Shown here: one piece after another, positions 1 through 8,733 of the stretch | Numbering within the stretch: the stretch's first letter is position 1 | Layout of the letters: each line of letters opens with the position of its first letter | Source: Massilia sp. METH4 | GTDB lineage: Bacteria > Pseudomonadota > Gammaproteobacteria > Burkholderiales > Burkholderiaceae_D | NCBI RefSeq assembly: GCF_037094685.1 | Contig: NZ_CP146614.1 | Coordinates: 5,828,001-5,892,000, forward strand | Length of the DNA: 64,000 nt | Direction of reading: 5' to 3' | Notes under the pieces: model-generated | Databases searched by the model: none | Seen by the model: only the letters and a program-made list of their open reading frames with translations | Told to the model about the DNA's origin: nothing | Translations under genes and position numbers: made by a program

Positions 1-2
1 TC

Positions 3-350
3 TTCCTGCTGGCCGGCACGCAGCAGGTGCAGCCGGCGCAGGACGAAACCGTCGCCGGCCGCGCCCGCGCCGCCTGCGGGCGGCTGAACGCGCACCTGGT
101 CGGCCTGGCCGAACATGGACCCGGCATCCATTACCTGGCCTCGCCGGTCACCGGCGGGGGCATTCCGGTACCCCACGTGCACCAGCTGTTCCTGCTCGGC
201 CTCGCGCGCGGCCACCAGAACGTGGGCGAGCTCGTGGCGTTCGCGCTGGCCCGCGGCGGCGGGACGGAGGCGGCGGTGGTCGAGCGGCAGGCCACGGCCT
301 TCCTGCAACGCCGCCTCGGCGTGCTGCGGGCACTGGCGGTGATAGACTGA
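3..350 (+). CDS. C-terminal part of an unrecognised protein (cut by left edge)
   Basis: The frame is open from the left edge to a TGA at 348-350, so about 115 residues of a longer protein are visible. The GTG at 27 is probably internal, because the coding frame continues upstream of it. The visible part is Ala/Gly/Leu-rich with no catalytic motif I recognise and no membrane segment. It ends 4 bp before the AraC-type regulator gene on the same strand, so the two may be co-transcribed. No function is proposed. Confidence 0.5.
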   Translation, partial: FLLAGTQQVQPAQDETVAGRARAACGRLNAHLVGLAEHGPGIHYLASPVTGGGIPVPHVHQLFLLGLARGHQNVGELVAFALARGGGTEAAVVERQATAFLQRRLGVLRALAVID

Positions 351-354
351 CGCC

Positions 355-1146
355 ATGAGCACCCCCACGTTCTGGCGCGACGCCGCCCTGCCCTTCCTCG
401 AAGCCCGTTCGATCGCCGACGGCCGCGGCGTGTGCTACGCGAAGCACTCGCACGAAACCTTCTCGATCGGGTCCATCACCGGCGGCGCCAGCGAGTACCT
501 GAACGGCCGCGCGCGCGAGCACGTGCGGGCCGGCGCCGTGGTGCTGATGAACCCCGGCGACGTTCATGCCTGCAACCCGCTGGGCGAGGAACCGTGGTCG
601 TACCGCATGTTCCACGTGGATAGCGGCTGGCTGGCCGGCGTCCAGGGCGAGGGGGGCGAGATGCGGCCCTATGTGCCGGTCGCCAGCCGCGCGCCCGGCC
701 TGTTCGCGCGGCTCGAAGCGCTGTACGCCACCTGCGTCGACCCGGCAGCCGATGCGCTGCAAAAGCAGGTTGCCGCCATCGACTTCTTCACCTTCATGCA
801 CGATACGCTGCAGCCGGCATCCGCTGCCACGCTGCCGGACCACCAGGTGCGCCGCGCGGCCGAATACCTGCGCGACAACCTCCCCGCCGCCGTGAAGCTC
901 GACGAGCTGTGCGCCGCCTGCGGCCTGTCGCCGTCGTACCTGATCCGCGCCTTCAAGGCCCGCTACGGCATGACGCCGCACGCCTGGCTCGTCAACTGCC
1001 GCATCCAGTACTGCCGCGAACTGCTGCGCCGCGGCCGGGCCATCGCCGACGTGGCGCAGGCGGCCGGCTTCGCCGACCAGGCGCACCTGCAACGCGCCTT
1101 CAAGCGGCACGTGGCCGCCACGCCGGGCCAGTACCGCAAGACCTAG
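355..1146 (+). CDS. AraC-family transcriptional regulator
   Basis: A 263-residue protein with an N-terminal cupin-like ligand domain (about residues 10-150, with an HSHETF stretch and an MNPGDVHACNP strand typical of AraC_binding) and a C-terminal pair of helix-turn-helix motifs (about 165-260). The second HTH carries the family pattern VAQAAGFADQAHLQRAFKRH followed by TPGQYR. It faces a LysE-type exporter convergently across a short palindromic element. AraC/LysE pairs are common, and the regulator often responds to the exported amino acid or a related compound; which one is not readable here. The stop codon TAG lies inside the left arm of the palindromic element. Confidence 0.9.
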   Translation: MSTPTFWRDAALPFLEARSIADGRGVCYAKHSHETFSIGSITGGASEYLNGRAREHVRAGAVVLMNPGDVHACNPLGEEPWSYRMFHVDSGWLAGVQGEGGEMRPYVPVASRAPGLFARLEALYATCVDPAADALQKQVAAIDFFTFMHDTLQPASAATLPDHQVRRAAEYLRDNLPAAVKLDELCAACGLSPSYLIRAFKARYGMTPHAWLVNCRIQYCRELLRRGRAIADVAQAAGFADQAHLQRAFKRHVAATPGQYRKT

Positions 1147-1310
1147 GGAAGCACTGATTTATTCATGGCGGCGATCTTGGCCCCGAAAAACGTGCCCAGC
1201 TGCGGCACAAAAGGCCCGCCATACCCCGGTATGACGAGCCTTTTGCGTCTTGCTGGACTCGTTTTTCAGGACCAATCTCATCCACCAGCAATAAATCAGT
1301 GCTTCCCTAG
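1143..1310. repeat. Palindromic MITE-like element between convergent genes
   Basis: A 168-bp element bounded by perfect 21-bp terminal inverted repeats (1143-1163 and 1290-1310; outer sequence CTAGGGAAGCACTGATTT). The inner halves are also imperfect inverted copies of each other: GAAAAACG, CCAGC, CAAAAGGC and CATACC recur in mirrored order, so the whole element can fold into one long hairpin centred near 1226. The outermost CTAG could be a 4-bp target duplication of the IS5 kind. There is no ORF inside. Both flanking genes use TAG stops supplied by the element ends. It probably also acts as a bidirectional terminator. Confidence 0.75.
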
Positions 1311-1900
1311 CCCATCAGCAGCCAGGCGGCGCTGACCGCCAGCAGCAGCGCCATCGCGCGGTTGAACACGCGCATGCGCGCGGGGTCCGACAGGTAGCCG
1401 CGCAGGGCGGCACCCGCCCACGCCCAGCAGAAGATCGACAGCCAGCACACCACGAAGTAGATCGCGGCGAATTCCCAGACAATCCGGGTATCGCCATCGG
1501 CGGCGAAGGCGCCCATGCCCGAGACGGCGGCCAGCCACGCCTTTGGGTTGAGCCACTGCATCGCCGCGCCGGTCAGCAGGGATGGCCCGGCGGCGGCGCC
1601 CTCGGTGTCCAGCGGCAGCTCGCCGTTGTCGGCCGCCAGCTTCCAGGCCAGGTACAGCAGGAAGCCGATGCCGGCCCAGCGCACCAGGCCCACCAGCTGC
1701 GGCCAGCGTTCCAGCGCCTCGTAAAGGCCCAGGCCGGTGAGCAGCAACAGCAGGGTGAAGCCGAGCGTGGCCCCGCTCACGTGGCGCACGCTGGCGGCCA
1801 GGCCGTGGCGGGCGCCCGCGCCCAGGGCGACGATGTTGACGGGGCCGGGGGAAATGGAAGAGGCCAGCGCGAAGGCGGCCATCGACAAGTACAAGGTCAT
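1307..1900 (-). CDS. LysE/RhtB-family amino-acid exporter
   Basis: A 197-residue integral membrane protein with about six hydrophobic segments. The N-terminus has the family hallmark [19 protein letters not shown], and [18 protein letters not shown] in the middle is the second conserved LysE/RhtB block. Proteins of this family export amino acids or small amines across the inner membrane. Substrate cannot be told from sequence. It is convergent with the AraC regulator gene, its likely regulatory partner. Its TAG stop (complement of 1307-1309) lies in the arm of the palindromic element. Upstream, 1901-2173 (273 bp) is a divergent promoter region shared with the chemoreceptor gene. Confidence 0.9.
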   Translation of the reverse strand: MTLYLSMAAFALASSISPGPVNIVALGAGARHGLAASVRHVSGATLGFTLLLLLTGLGLYEALERWPQLVGLVRWAGIGFLLYLAWKLAADNGELPLDTEGAAAGPSLLTGAAMQWLNPKAWLAAVSGMGAFAADGDTRIVWEFAAIYFVVCWLSIFCWAWAGAALRGYLSDPARMRVFNRAMALLLAVSAAWLLMG

Positions 1901-2173
1901 GCAAGGTGCTCCTGTCTAGGTGGACGCGCACAGGATAGGCGGCCCGCCCCCGCGTGTATTGAACGAAATTGCCCTGCGCGGCCCGGGCCGGGCCTTGCTG
2001 ACCACCTGACAAGACCTTGTTGCCGCATCAACGCCAGGGGCCGGATCTGTTGCGGCGGCGACGCACTCGCTATCGAAATGCATGTGGCGGTATCGTGCGC
2101 CCGTGGAATCCGGGTACGTCCGGCGCTACCATTGCCGCGTGACTACATTCCATCCGGCCGACCGGAGCTCCCG

Positions 2174-4123
2174 ATGAACCTGGCAACCTTCAAATCCATC
2201 CCGCGCGGCCTGTCGCTGAACGCCCGCATCACCCTCGCGGCCACGGCGCTCGTCGTCGTCAGCCTGGCCATCACCGCCACGGTGACCGGCATCCGCAACC
2301 GCGATATGGCGCAGGACGCTTCGATGCGGCTGGCGCGCACGGTGACGGCCGAGGCGGCCGATGCGCTGCAGGGCCGGATCGTGTCGAACCTTGCCGCCGT
2401 GGCGACGGCCGCGGGCGCCGTGCGCCACACGCTCGCGGACGGCCCCGCCATGAGCCGCGAACAGGTCGACAACCTCAGCAAGGCCGTGCTGCTCGGCACC
2501 GAGGACCTGGTGGGCGTCTCCACCACGATGGAGCCGGACGCGCTGGACGGCAAGGATGCGGAGTATGCCGGCAAGGCCCCGCGTTTCGACGCGACCGGCC
2601 GCCACATGCCGTATTTTTCTCGCGCGGCGAGCGGTGGCCTGCACGTGGAGCCGATCGTGTTCGGTACCGCGCCCGGCGCGAACGACTGGTACGACGTGCC
2701 GAAGAAGACCGGCAAGCGCTTCTTTACCGAACCGTACACCTATCCCGTCAACGGCAAGGACGTGCTGATGGCGTCGCTCGTGGTGCCGATCGCCGTGAAC
2801 GGCCAGGTGCGCGGCGTGGTGACCGGCGACTTCATGCTGACCAAGCTGAGCACCATCCTGGCCGACTTGCCCACGCTGGACGGCGGCCGGCTCTCGCTGG
2901 TGTCGAACGGCGGCCTGTACGCCAGCCACCCGGTGGCCGCGCGCAACGGCAAGCCGGCCGACGACATGCCGGCCGAGGCGCTGGCTGCCGTGCGTGCCGG
3001 CAAGACTCATGAATACACGGCGGACGGTGCCGTGCACCTGCTGTACCCGCTGCGCCTGCACGACGATATCGCGCCATGGGCCGTGCGCCTGTCGTTCCCC
3101 GAGGACGTGGCGACCGCGGCGGCCCGAAGCCAGTTGAAGTACACGCTGCTGGTCTCGTTCCTGTGCGCCGTCGTCGCCGCCGTTGCCATGGTGGCCGTGC
3201 TGCGGCGCCTCACGCGGCCGTTGCGCGAACTGGCCCGCACGATGACGCAGCTGGCCGGCGGCAACGCCGACCTGTCGGCCCGCCTGAAGGCACAGGGCAG
3301 CGACGAACTGGCCGTGATCGCGCGCGGCTTCAACGACTTCGTGGCCAAGATCGAGCACGTGCTGGCCAGGGTGCGCGACAGCTCGGCCAGCGTGGCGCAG
3401 GCAAGCTCCGAAATCAGCCAGGGCAATGCCGACCTGTCGGCCCGCACCGAGCAGCAGGCCAGCGCGCTGGAGGAAACGGCCGCGTCGATGGAACAGCTCA
3501 CCGGCAGCGTGCGCAACAATTCCGACAACGCGGCCCAGGCGCAGCGGCTGGCGGCCGGCGCCTCGGATGTGGCGCGCCGCGGCGGCGTCGTGGTGGCGCA
3601 GGTGGTCGATACGATGGCGGCCATCGATGCCTCGTCCACGAAAGTCGTCGACATCATCTCGGTGATCGACGGGATTGCCTTCCAGACCAATATCCTGGCA
3701 CTGAACGCGGCCGTGGAAGCGGCACGGGCCGGCGAGCAGGGCCGCGGCTTCGCCGTGGTGGCCTCCGAAGTGCGGACGCTGGCGCAGCGCAGCGCCTCGG
3801 CGGCGAAGGAGATCAAGGCCCTGATCGGCGACTCGGCGGCGCAAGTGCAGCGCGGCAGCGCGCTGGTGAAGGACGCCGGCAGCACGATGGACGAGGTGGT
3901 GGCCAGCGTGCAGCAGGTGGCCGGCATCATCGCCGAGATCGCGGCGGCGGGCGCCGAACAGAGTGCCGGCATCGGCCAGGTGAACGGCGCCATCGGGCAG
4001 ATGGATGGCGTAACCCAGCAGAACGCCGCCCTCGTCGAGGAAGCGGCGGCGGCGGCCGAGAGCCTGAAGGACCAGGCAGCCATGCTGGTGGCGCTGGTGG
4101 CCGAGTTCCGGATCGCCGCCTAG
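2174..4123 (+). CDS. Methyl-accepting chemotaxis protein, Cache type
   Basis: A 649-residue transmembrane chemoreceptor. TM1 is near residues 17-38, then a large periplasmic double-Cache-like sensor (to about 310, with the block [20 protein letters not shown]), TM2 (about 320-342), HAMP (about 343-395) and the cytoplasmic signalling hairpin with the conserved tip [20 protein letters not shown]. No C-terminal NWETF CheR tether is present. The frame is open upstream to 1781, but ATG 2174 is preceded by CGGAG and begins directly before the hydrophobic helix, so I choose it. It is closely similar throughout to the receptor at 56236-58173, a paralogue with the same architecture. The ligand is unknown. 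Confidence 0.92.
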   Translation: MNLATFKSIPRGLSLNARITLAATALVVVSLAITATVTGIRNRDMAQDASMRLARTVTAEAADALQGRIVSNLAAVATAAGAVRHTLADGPAMSREQVDNLSKAVLLGTEDLVGVSTTMEPDALDGKDAEYAGKAPRFDATGRHMPYFSRAASGGLHVEPIVFGTAPGANDWYDVPKKTGKRFFTEPYTYPVNGKDVLMASLVVPIAVNGQVRGVVTGDFMLTKLSTILADLPTLDGGRLSLVSNGGLYASHPVAARNGKPADDMPAEALAAVRAGKTHEYTADGAVHLLYPLRLHDDIAPWAVRLSFPEDVATAAARSQLKYTLLVSFLCAVVAAVAMVAVLRRLTRPLRELARTMTQLAGGNADLSARLKAQGSDELAVIARGFNDFVAKIEHVLARVRDSSASVAQASSEISQGNADLSARTEQQASALEETAASMEQLTGSVRNNSDNAAQAQRLAAGASDVARRGGVVVAQVVDTMAAIDASSTKVVDIISVIDGIAFQTNILALNAAVEAARAGEQGRGFAVVASEVRTLAQRSASAAKEIKALIGDSAAQVQRGSALVKDAGSTMDEVVASVQQVAGIIAEIAAAGAEQSAGIGQVNGAIGQMDGVTQQNAALVEEAAAAAESLKDQAAMLVALVAEFRIAA

Positions 4124-4181
4124 GCGGGCGAGCTGCTAGAGTGTCGGCTTGCGCCTCGGGCGAGCCTCGACCACTCGTTAC

Positions 4182-5876
4182 ATGAAAGTAGAGACCAAGC
4201 TTCAATACGCCGCCGCCTGCATCATCGTCGTCATGTCGGCAGTCGCGCTCGTGCCCCACGCGCTGGAAGCCGACGTGAGCGGTGCGATGACGCGGCTGGA
4301 CGACACGGCGACCCGGGAGCGCGAGTACGGCAACCTGCTCCGTTACCTGACCGACGCGGAAGCCGCGCAGCGCGGCTACGTGATCACGGGCCGTCAGGAA
4401 TTCCTCGAGCCGTACTACGAAGCGCTGAAGGCCCTGCCCGCGCTGCGCCGGTCGCTGACGGCCGAGGGCATTCCGGTCGCCGAACACCAGGCCCTCGACG
4501 ATATCGCCCGGTTGACCGAAGCCAAGGTCAACTACATGCGCGAAGTCGTGCGGGTGCGTTCGGAACAGGGAGCCGACGCGGCGCGCGCCCTCGTCGATAC
4601 GGGGCGGGGCAAGCACTACATGGACCAGCTGCGGCAGCGCATCGGCACGCAGGCGGAATCGCTGGCGCGCTACCGGGCCACACTGCGCGAGGAACTGGCC
4701 GAGCGCTCGAGCCTGGCCGCCAATGTGTCGAGCGTGGCCACCGCGCTCAACATCCTGCTGCTGATCGGCATGGGACTGGCGGGCAACAAGACGCTGGCGC
4801 AGCGCCGCAAGGCCGAGCAGCGCGCGAACGACGTCTCGCGCGAGCTGCGCCAGACCGCCAGCCTGGCCGAGCGGCGCAATGTGCAGCTGCAAAGCGGCGG
4901 CGAGATGCTGCACGCGCTGGAACTGGCCGAAACGCTGGATGAAGGCGCGCACATCGTCGCGCTGTATTTCGGGCAGCTGCTGCCTGGCCTGTCCGGCTCG
5001 ATGTACCTGTACCGGCATTCGCGCGACATCCTCGAACGCAAGGCCACCTGGGGCGGCGCGCACGACCCCGAGGTGGTGGAACCGCTCGATTGCTGGGCAT
5101 TGCGCAAGGGCGCCCAGCATTTCACGGACGGCCGCGAGAGCGCCCTCGCCTGCCGCCATACCAGCGCGGAGGACGCGCGGATTCCGCGCATTTGCCTGCC
5201 GCTCGTGACGCAGGGCAACGTGATCGGCTTTATCACCGTCGAGGGTGCGCAACTGGCGCAGGGAGACGGGTCAATCGAACGCACCTGGATCATGCAACTG
5301 GGCGAACAGGTGGCGTTGGCGCTGGCGAACGTGCAGCTGCGCGTGTCGCTGCGCCACCAGTCGGTGATCGATCCGCTGACCCAGCTCTACAACCGCCGCT
5401 ACCTCGACGAGACCCTGAAGCGCGAACTCTCCCGCGCCGCGCGGCGCGGCACGCCGCTGGCCGTGATCATGCTCGACCTCGACCATTTCAAGCGCGTGAA
5501 CGACACGTTCGGCCATGAAGCGGGCGACCTGCTGCTGCGCAACGTCGGCCGCGTGCTGCTGCAGTCGATACGCGGCAGCGACGTGGCCTGCCGCTACGGC
5601 GGCGAGGAACTGGTCGTCCTGCTGCCCGACTGTTCGCTGGAAACCGCCATCGCCCGTGCCGAACGCATGCGGCAGGCGATCCGCAACCTGAACCTCACCG
5701 TGAACAAGGACGTGCTGAGCGCCTCGGCCTCGTTCGGCGTGGCGGCCTATCCTCACCATGGCGACAGTGCCGAAGCGCTGCTGCAGGCAGCCGATGCGGC
5801 CATGTATCGTGCCAAGCACGGCGGCCGGGACCGGGTCGACGTGGCGCCGGTGGCCACCACGGGCCAACTCGTCTGA
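4182..5876 (+). CDS. Diguanylate cyclase with CHASE3-like sensor and GAF domain
   Basis: A 564-residue protein predicted to make cyclic di-GMP at the inner membrane. After an N-terminal TM helix comes a CHASE3-like periplasmic region (YLTDAEAAQRGYVITGRQ), a second TM (around 185-205), a GAF domain (about 240-385) and a C-terminal GGDEF domain. The active-site loop reads RYGGEEL (about 471-477), an active GGEEF-type signature. RGSD lies five residues upstream, the RxxD inhibitory site for product feedback. ATG 4182 is chosen because the upstream TTG at 4149 adds only a non-hydrophobic leader. It lies 58 bp after the chemoreceptor gene and convergent with the receiver gene. Confidence 0.92.
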   Translation: MKVETKLQYAAACIIVVMSAVALVPHALEADVSGAMTRLDDTATREREYGNLLRYLTDAEAAQRGYVITGRQEFLEPYYEALKALPALRRSLTAEGIPVAEHQALDDIARLTEAKVNYMREVVRVRSEQGADAARALVDTGRGKHYMDQLRQRIGTQAESLARYRATLREELAERSSLAANVSSVATALNILLLIGMGLAGNKTLAQRRKAEQRANDVSRELRQTASLAERRNVQLQSGGEMLHALELAETLDEGAHIVALYFGQLLPGLSGSMYLYRHSRDILERKATWGGAHDPEVVEPLDCWALRKGAQHFTDGRESALACRHTSAEDARIPRICLPLVTQGNVIGFITVEGAQLAQGDGSIERTWIMQLGEQVALALANVQLRVSLRHQSVIDPLTQLYNRRYLDETLKRELSRAARRGTPLAVIMLDLDHFKRVNDTFGHEAGDLLLRNVGRVLLQSIRGSDVACRYGGEELVVLLPDCSLETAIARAERMRQAIRNLNLTVNKDVLSASASFGVAAYPHHGDSAEALLQAADAAMYRAKHGGRDRVDVAPVATTGQLV

Positions 5877-5883
5877 TTTGCGC

Positions 5884-6267
5884 TCAGGCGCGCCGGGCCG
5901 GCATGCTCGCGGCGATGATGGCGACGATCGTGTCGAGGTTCGAGGGCTTGGCCAGGTGCCTGTCGAAGCCCGCTTCATCCACCTTCGCCAGCGTGGCCGC
6001 ATCGCTCCAGGCCGTCAGTGCGACGATGTGGACGTACGGCCCGTGCCGTGCACGCAGCGCACGGGCGACCGCGTAGCCGTCCAACCCCGGCATGCCGAGG
6101 TCGAGGAACACGACATCGGGCGGTATGCCGTTCGCCATGGCGATGGCCTGCGTGCCGTCGTAGGCGACATGCACGTCGAAACCCTTGAATCGGAGAATCT
6201 CGGCAAGAATATCCGCCGAGTCGTGGTTGTCGTCGACAACGAAAATGCGTGGTGGTGAAAGCGTCAT
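5884..6267 (-). CDS. Single-domain response regulator (receiver)
   Basis: A 127-residue stand-alone REC domain. The acidic pair D12/D13 (FVVDDNHDSADIL), the phosphoacceptor D56 in VVFLDLGMPGLDGYAVA, a Thr in LTAWSD and a Lys in HLAKPSN are all present, so it should be phosphorylatable. There is no output domain. Receivers of this CheY-like subgroup often work with hybrid or MEDS kinases; such kinases are encoded at 8734-11028 and 59244-60620. The ATG at 6267 is preceded by AAGGA on the minus strand. Longer in-frame starts upstream add a low-quality sequence and are not used. Confidence 0.88.
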   Translation of the reverse strand: MTLSPPRIFVVDDNHDSADILAEILRFKGFDVHVAYDGTQAIAMANGIPPDVVFLDLGMPGLDGYAVARALRARHGPYVHIVALTAWSDAATLAKVDEAGFDRHLAKPSNLDTIVAIIAASMPARRA

Positions 6268-6753
6268 GGCCAATCGTCCTTTGCGGCGCCGTAAGAACGG
6301 CATCGTTGCGGCGTTGGCTCGGCCGGGGAATGGCGGAAAGCGACAATCTGGATTTCCGTGCGTCAATTCTAGCACGAGGTGCGACAGGAAAACGGTGCCA
6401 CCGGAAAATGTATGGCGCTGTTCGCGCAAACCGGGTGAATTTCCGCCGGCAAGCCTGTCTTGCTTCCTGTTGAGGTACTTCGTGCATATCCGGCCCTGGC
6501 GGTGGGCCCGGCGGATTTCACGGCACTTCCGGGGAGCCGACATGGCTCGGTTCCAATCGAAACATACCGGCATTTCCTGCGGTTTTATTCCACCCTGATT
6601 TACCGGTGGGTCAGCACCGGATAATTGCCCAGGACAATTCGTTTTATCGACACCACAAAACGCCCGGCGCCTCCAATCGAAGTATGATGCGGATTCATTT
6701 CGGTTTCGAGATTCGATCGTGTCATTCTTTTTTCTGGCGATTGCCCGGTAATC
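6268..6753. other. Intergenic region, divergent promoters
   Basis: 486 bp between the receiver gene (minus) and the GAF-GGDEF-EAL gene (plus), less GC-rich than the flanks. Small open frames on both strands here lack ribosome-binding sites and family features. I see no RNA gene, repeat or convincing promoter hexamers, and take it as divergent promoter DNA. Confidence 0.4.
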
Positions 6754-8598
6754 ATGGAACGATATGCAGTGCCGGCTCGTCCGGCGGACGAGCAAGCCCG
6801 GCTCGATGCACTGCGGGCCACGCAACTGCTCGATTCCCAGCCCGAGGAATTATTCGACCGCATCACGCGTGTCGCCTGCGCCTCGCTGAACGTGCCCATC
6901 AGCCTCGTTTCGCTCGTCGACGAGTCGCGCCAGTGGTTCAAGGCCAGCTGCGGGCTTGCCGCGAAGGAAACGGACCGCGATATTTCGTTTTGCGGCCATG
7001 CGATCCTGAACGACGAAGCATTCATTGTCGAAAATGCACTCGATGACGGCCGTTTCGCTGGCAATCCGCTCGTCACGGGCGATCCCCACATCCGTTTTTA
7101 TGCCGGCATGCCGATACGCGCCGCGAACAGGAACATCGGCACCTTGTGCGTGATCGACACGCAGCCGCGCGCCCTGTCGGCCGACGACCTGCAATTGCTC
7201 GCCACGCTGGCCCGTACGGTGGAAGACCTGATCTACGTGCGCGAAGCAGCCATGCGCTCGGTGAACCTGCTCAATACCTGGAGCGCCCAGGCCAGCGCGC
7301 GGGAAAGCCGCGAGGTGCAGGTGTTGCGCAATATGGTCACGCGCGACCTGCTCACCGGCCTGCCGACGCGCCAGGCAATCGAATCGGCGCTGGCCGACCA
7401 CGTCCCGGGCTGGGTGCGGGCCGGCGGGCACGCGCTGCTGGCCGTGGTCGACATCGACAATCTCGCCGCCATCAATGAGCGCGCCGGCCACGGCGTGGGC
7501 GACCGCTTCCTCAGGGAAATGGCGAACCGGCTGCGCCAGCTGGCGCAGCCCGGCGACACGATTGCGCGCATCGGCGGCGACATGTTCGCCCTGCTGCTTG
7601 GGCCGTTCGGGGAGGAAGCGGCCGGCACTGCCCGCATCGCGGCGATCCACCGCGACCTGAACCGGGTACTGGCGCTCGACCATGGGGATCTGCACGGCAG
7701 CGTGACCACCGGCTATGTGCTGGCGGGCCGGGACTGGCCCGGCCCCGGGGCGCTGCTGAACCACGCCATCGAGGCGGTCGGGGCGGCCAAGCTGCGCGGG
7801 CACGGGATGATGCGCGTGTTCGACCGCCCGCCTTCGCGCCTGAACGGCCGGGCCCTGGAACACGAGCTGCGCGCCGCGTTGCGCGGCAACCAGCTGTTCA
7901 TGGCATACCAGGCCAAGATCGATGCGCGCACGGGCATTCCCACCGGGGTGGAGGCGCTGGTGCGCTGGCGCCACCCGCAGCTCGGCCTGGTGGGCCCGGC
8001 CGAGTTCATTCCCGTCGCCGAAGAGAGCGCAATCATCGTGCAGCTCGGCGAATGGACGCTGGAACAGGCATGCCGGCAGGCATCGCGCTGGCGGCAGAGC
8101 GGGCGCGACGGACCCACCGTGGCGGTGAACATTTCGCCACGCCAGTTCCTGCACGGCGATATCGCGACCGTGGTGGACGACATGCTGTCGCGCTATGGCG
8201 TGCCGGCCGCGATGCTGGAGCTGGAATTGACGGAGTCGGTGGCCGTGCACGACCTCGAAGGCGCCATCGCCACCATGCGCCGGCTGAAGGAGATCGGCGT
8301 CACGCTCAGCATCGACGACTTCGGCACCGGCTACTCCAGCCTCGCCTGGCTGAAGCGGCTGCCGGTCGACAAGCTCAAGATCGACAAGGCGTTCGTGACC
8401 GACCTGGCAGGCAGTCCGGCCGCCCGCGCGATCCTGCGCGGCATCGTCGGCATCGCCGAGGACCTTGGCATCGGCACCATTGCCGAGGGCGTGGAAACCG
8501 AGGCGCAGGCCGATGTCCTCAAGGCGGCAGGCTGCCGCGAAATGCAGGGTTACCTGTTCGGCCGCCCCGGGCCGGCGGAATCGGTGTTCCGGCACTGA
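6754..8598 (+). CDS. GAF-GGDEF-EAL protein, probable c-di-GMP phosphodiesterase
   Basis: A 614-residue cytoplasmic protein. An N-terminal GAF domain of the LDSQPEELFDRITRVA type occupies about 15-160, then a GGDEF domain (about 195-350) and an EAL domain (about 365-610). The GGDEF signature is degenerate (GGDMF near 273-277), so cyclase activity is doubtful. The EAL half keeps EALVRW, ELTES, IDDFGTGYSSL and KIDKAFV, and also EGVET, all needed for metal binding and catalysis. The likely role is c-di-GMP hydrolysis tuned by the GAF ligand and possibly by GTP bound to the inactive GGDEF. It sits beside a cyclase (4182-5876). Confidence 0.9.
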   Translation: MERYAVPARPADEQARLDALRATQLLDSQPEELFDRITRVACASLNVPISLVSLVDESRQWFKASCGLAAKETDRDISFCGHAILNDEAFIVENALDDGRFAGNPLVTGDPHIRFYAGMPIRAANRNIGTLCVIDTQPRALSADDLQLLATLARTVEDLIYVREAAMRSVNLLNTWSAQASARESREVQVLRNMVTRDLLTGLPTRQAIESALADHVPGWVRAGGHALLAVVDIDNLAAINERAGHGVGDRFLREMANRLRQLAQPGDTIARIGGDMFALLLGPFGEEAAGTARIAAIHRDLNRVLALDHGDLHGSVTTGYVLAGRDWPGPGALLNHAIEAVGAAKLRGHGMMRVFDRPPSRLNGRALEHELRAALRGNQLFMAYQAKIDARTGIPTGVEALVRWRHPQLGLVGPAEFIPVAEESAIIVQLGEWTLEQACRQASRWRQSGRDGPTVAVNISPRQFLHGDIATVVDDMLSRYGVPAAMLELELTESVAVHDLEGAIATMRRLKEIGVTLSIDDFGTGYSSLAWLKRLPVDKLKIDKAFVTDLAGSPAARAILRGIVGIAEDLGIGTIAEGVETEAQADVLKAAGCREMQGYLFGRPGPAESVFRH

Positions 8599-8733
8599 GC
8601 GCCCTGGCGTTGCCTGCGTGACGTGCGCGATCCGGCCGCAGGCGTTGCTACACTGGCGACTGGCAGAGTTGACCCAACTTTCCCGTTGCGCCGATGGCTT
8701 GCCGCCCTTTCGCGCTCTATCGATAAGACCACA

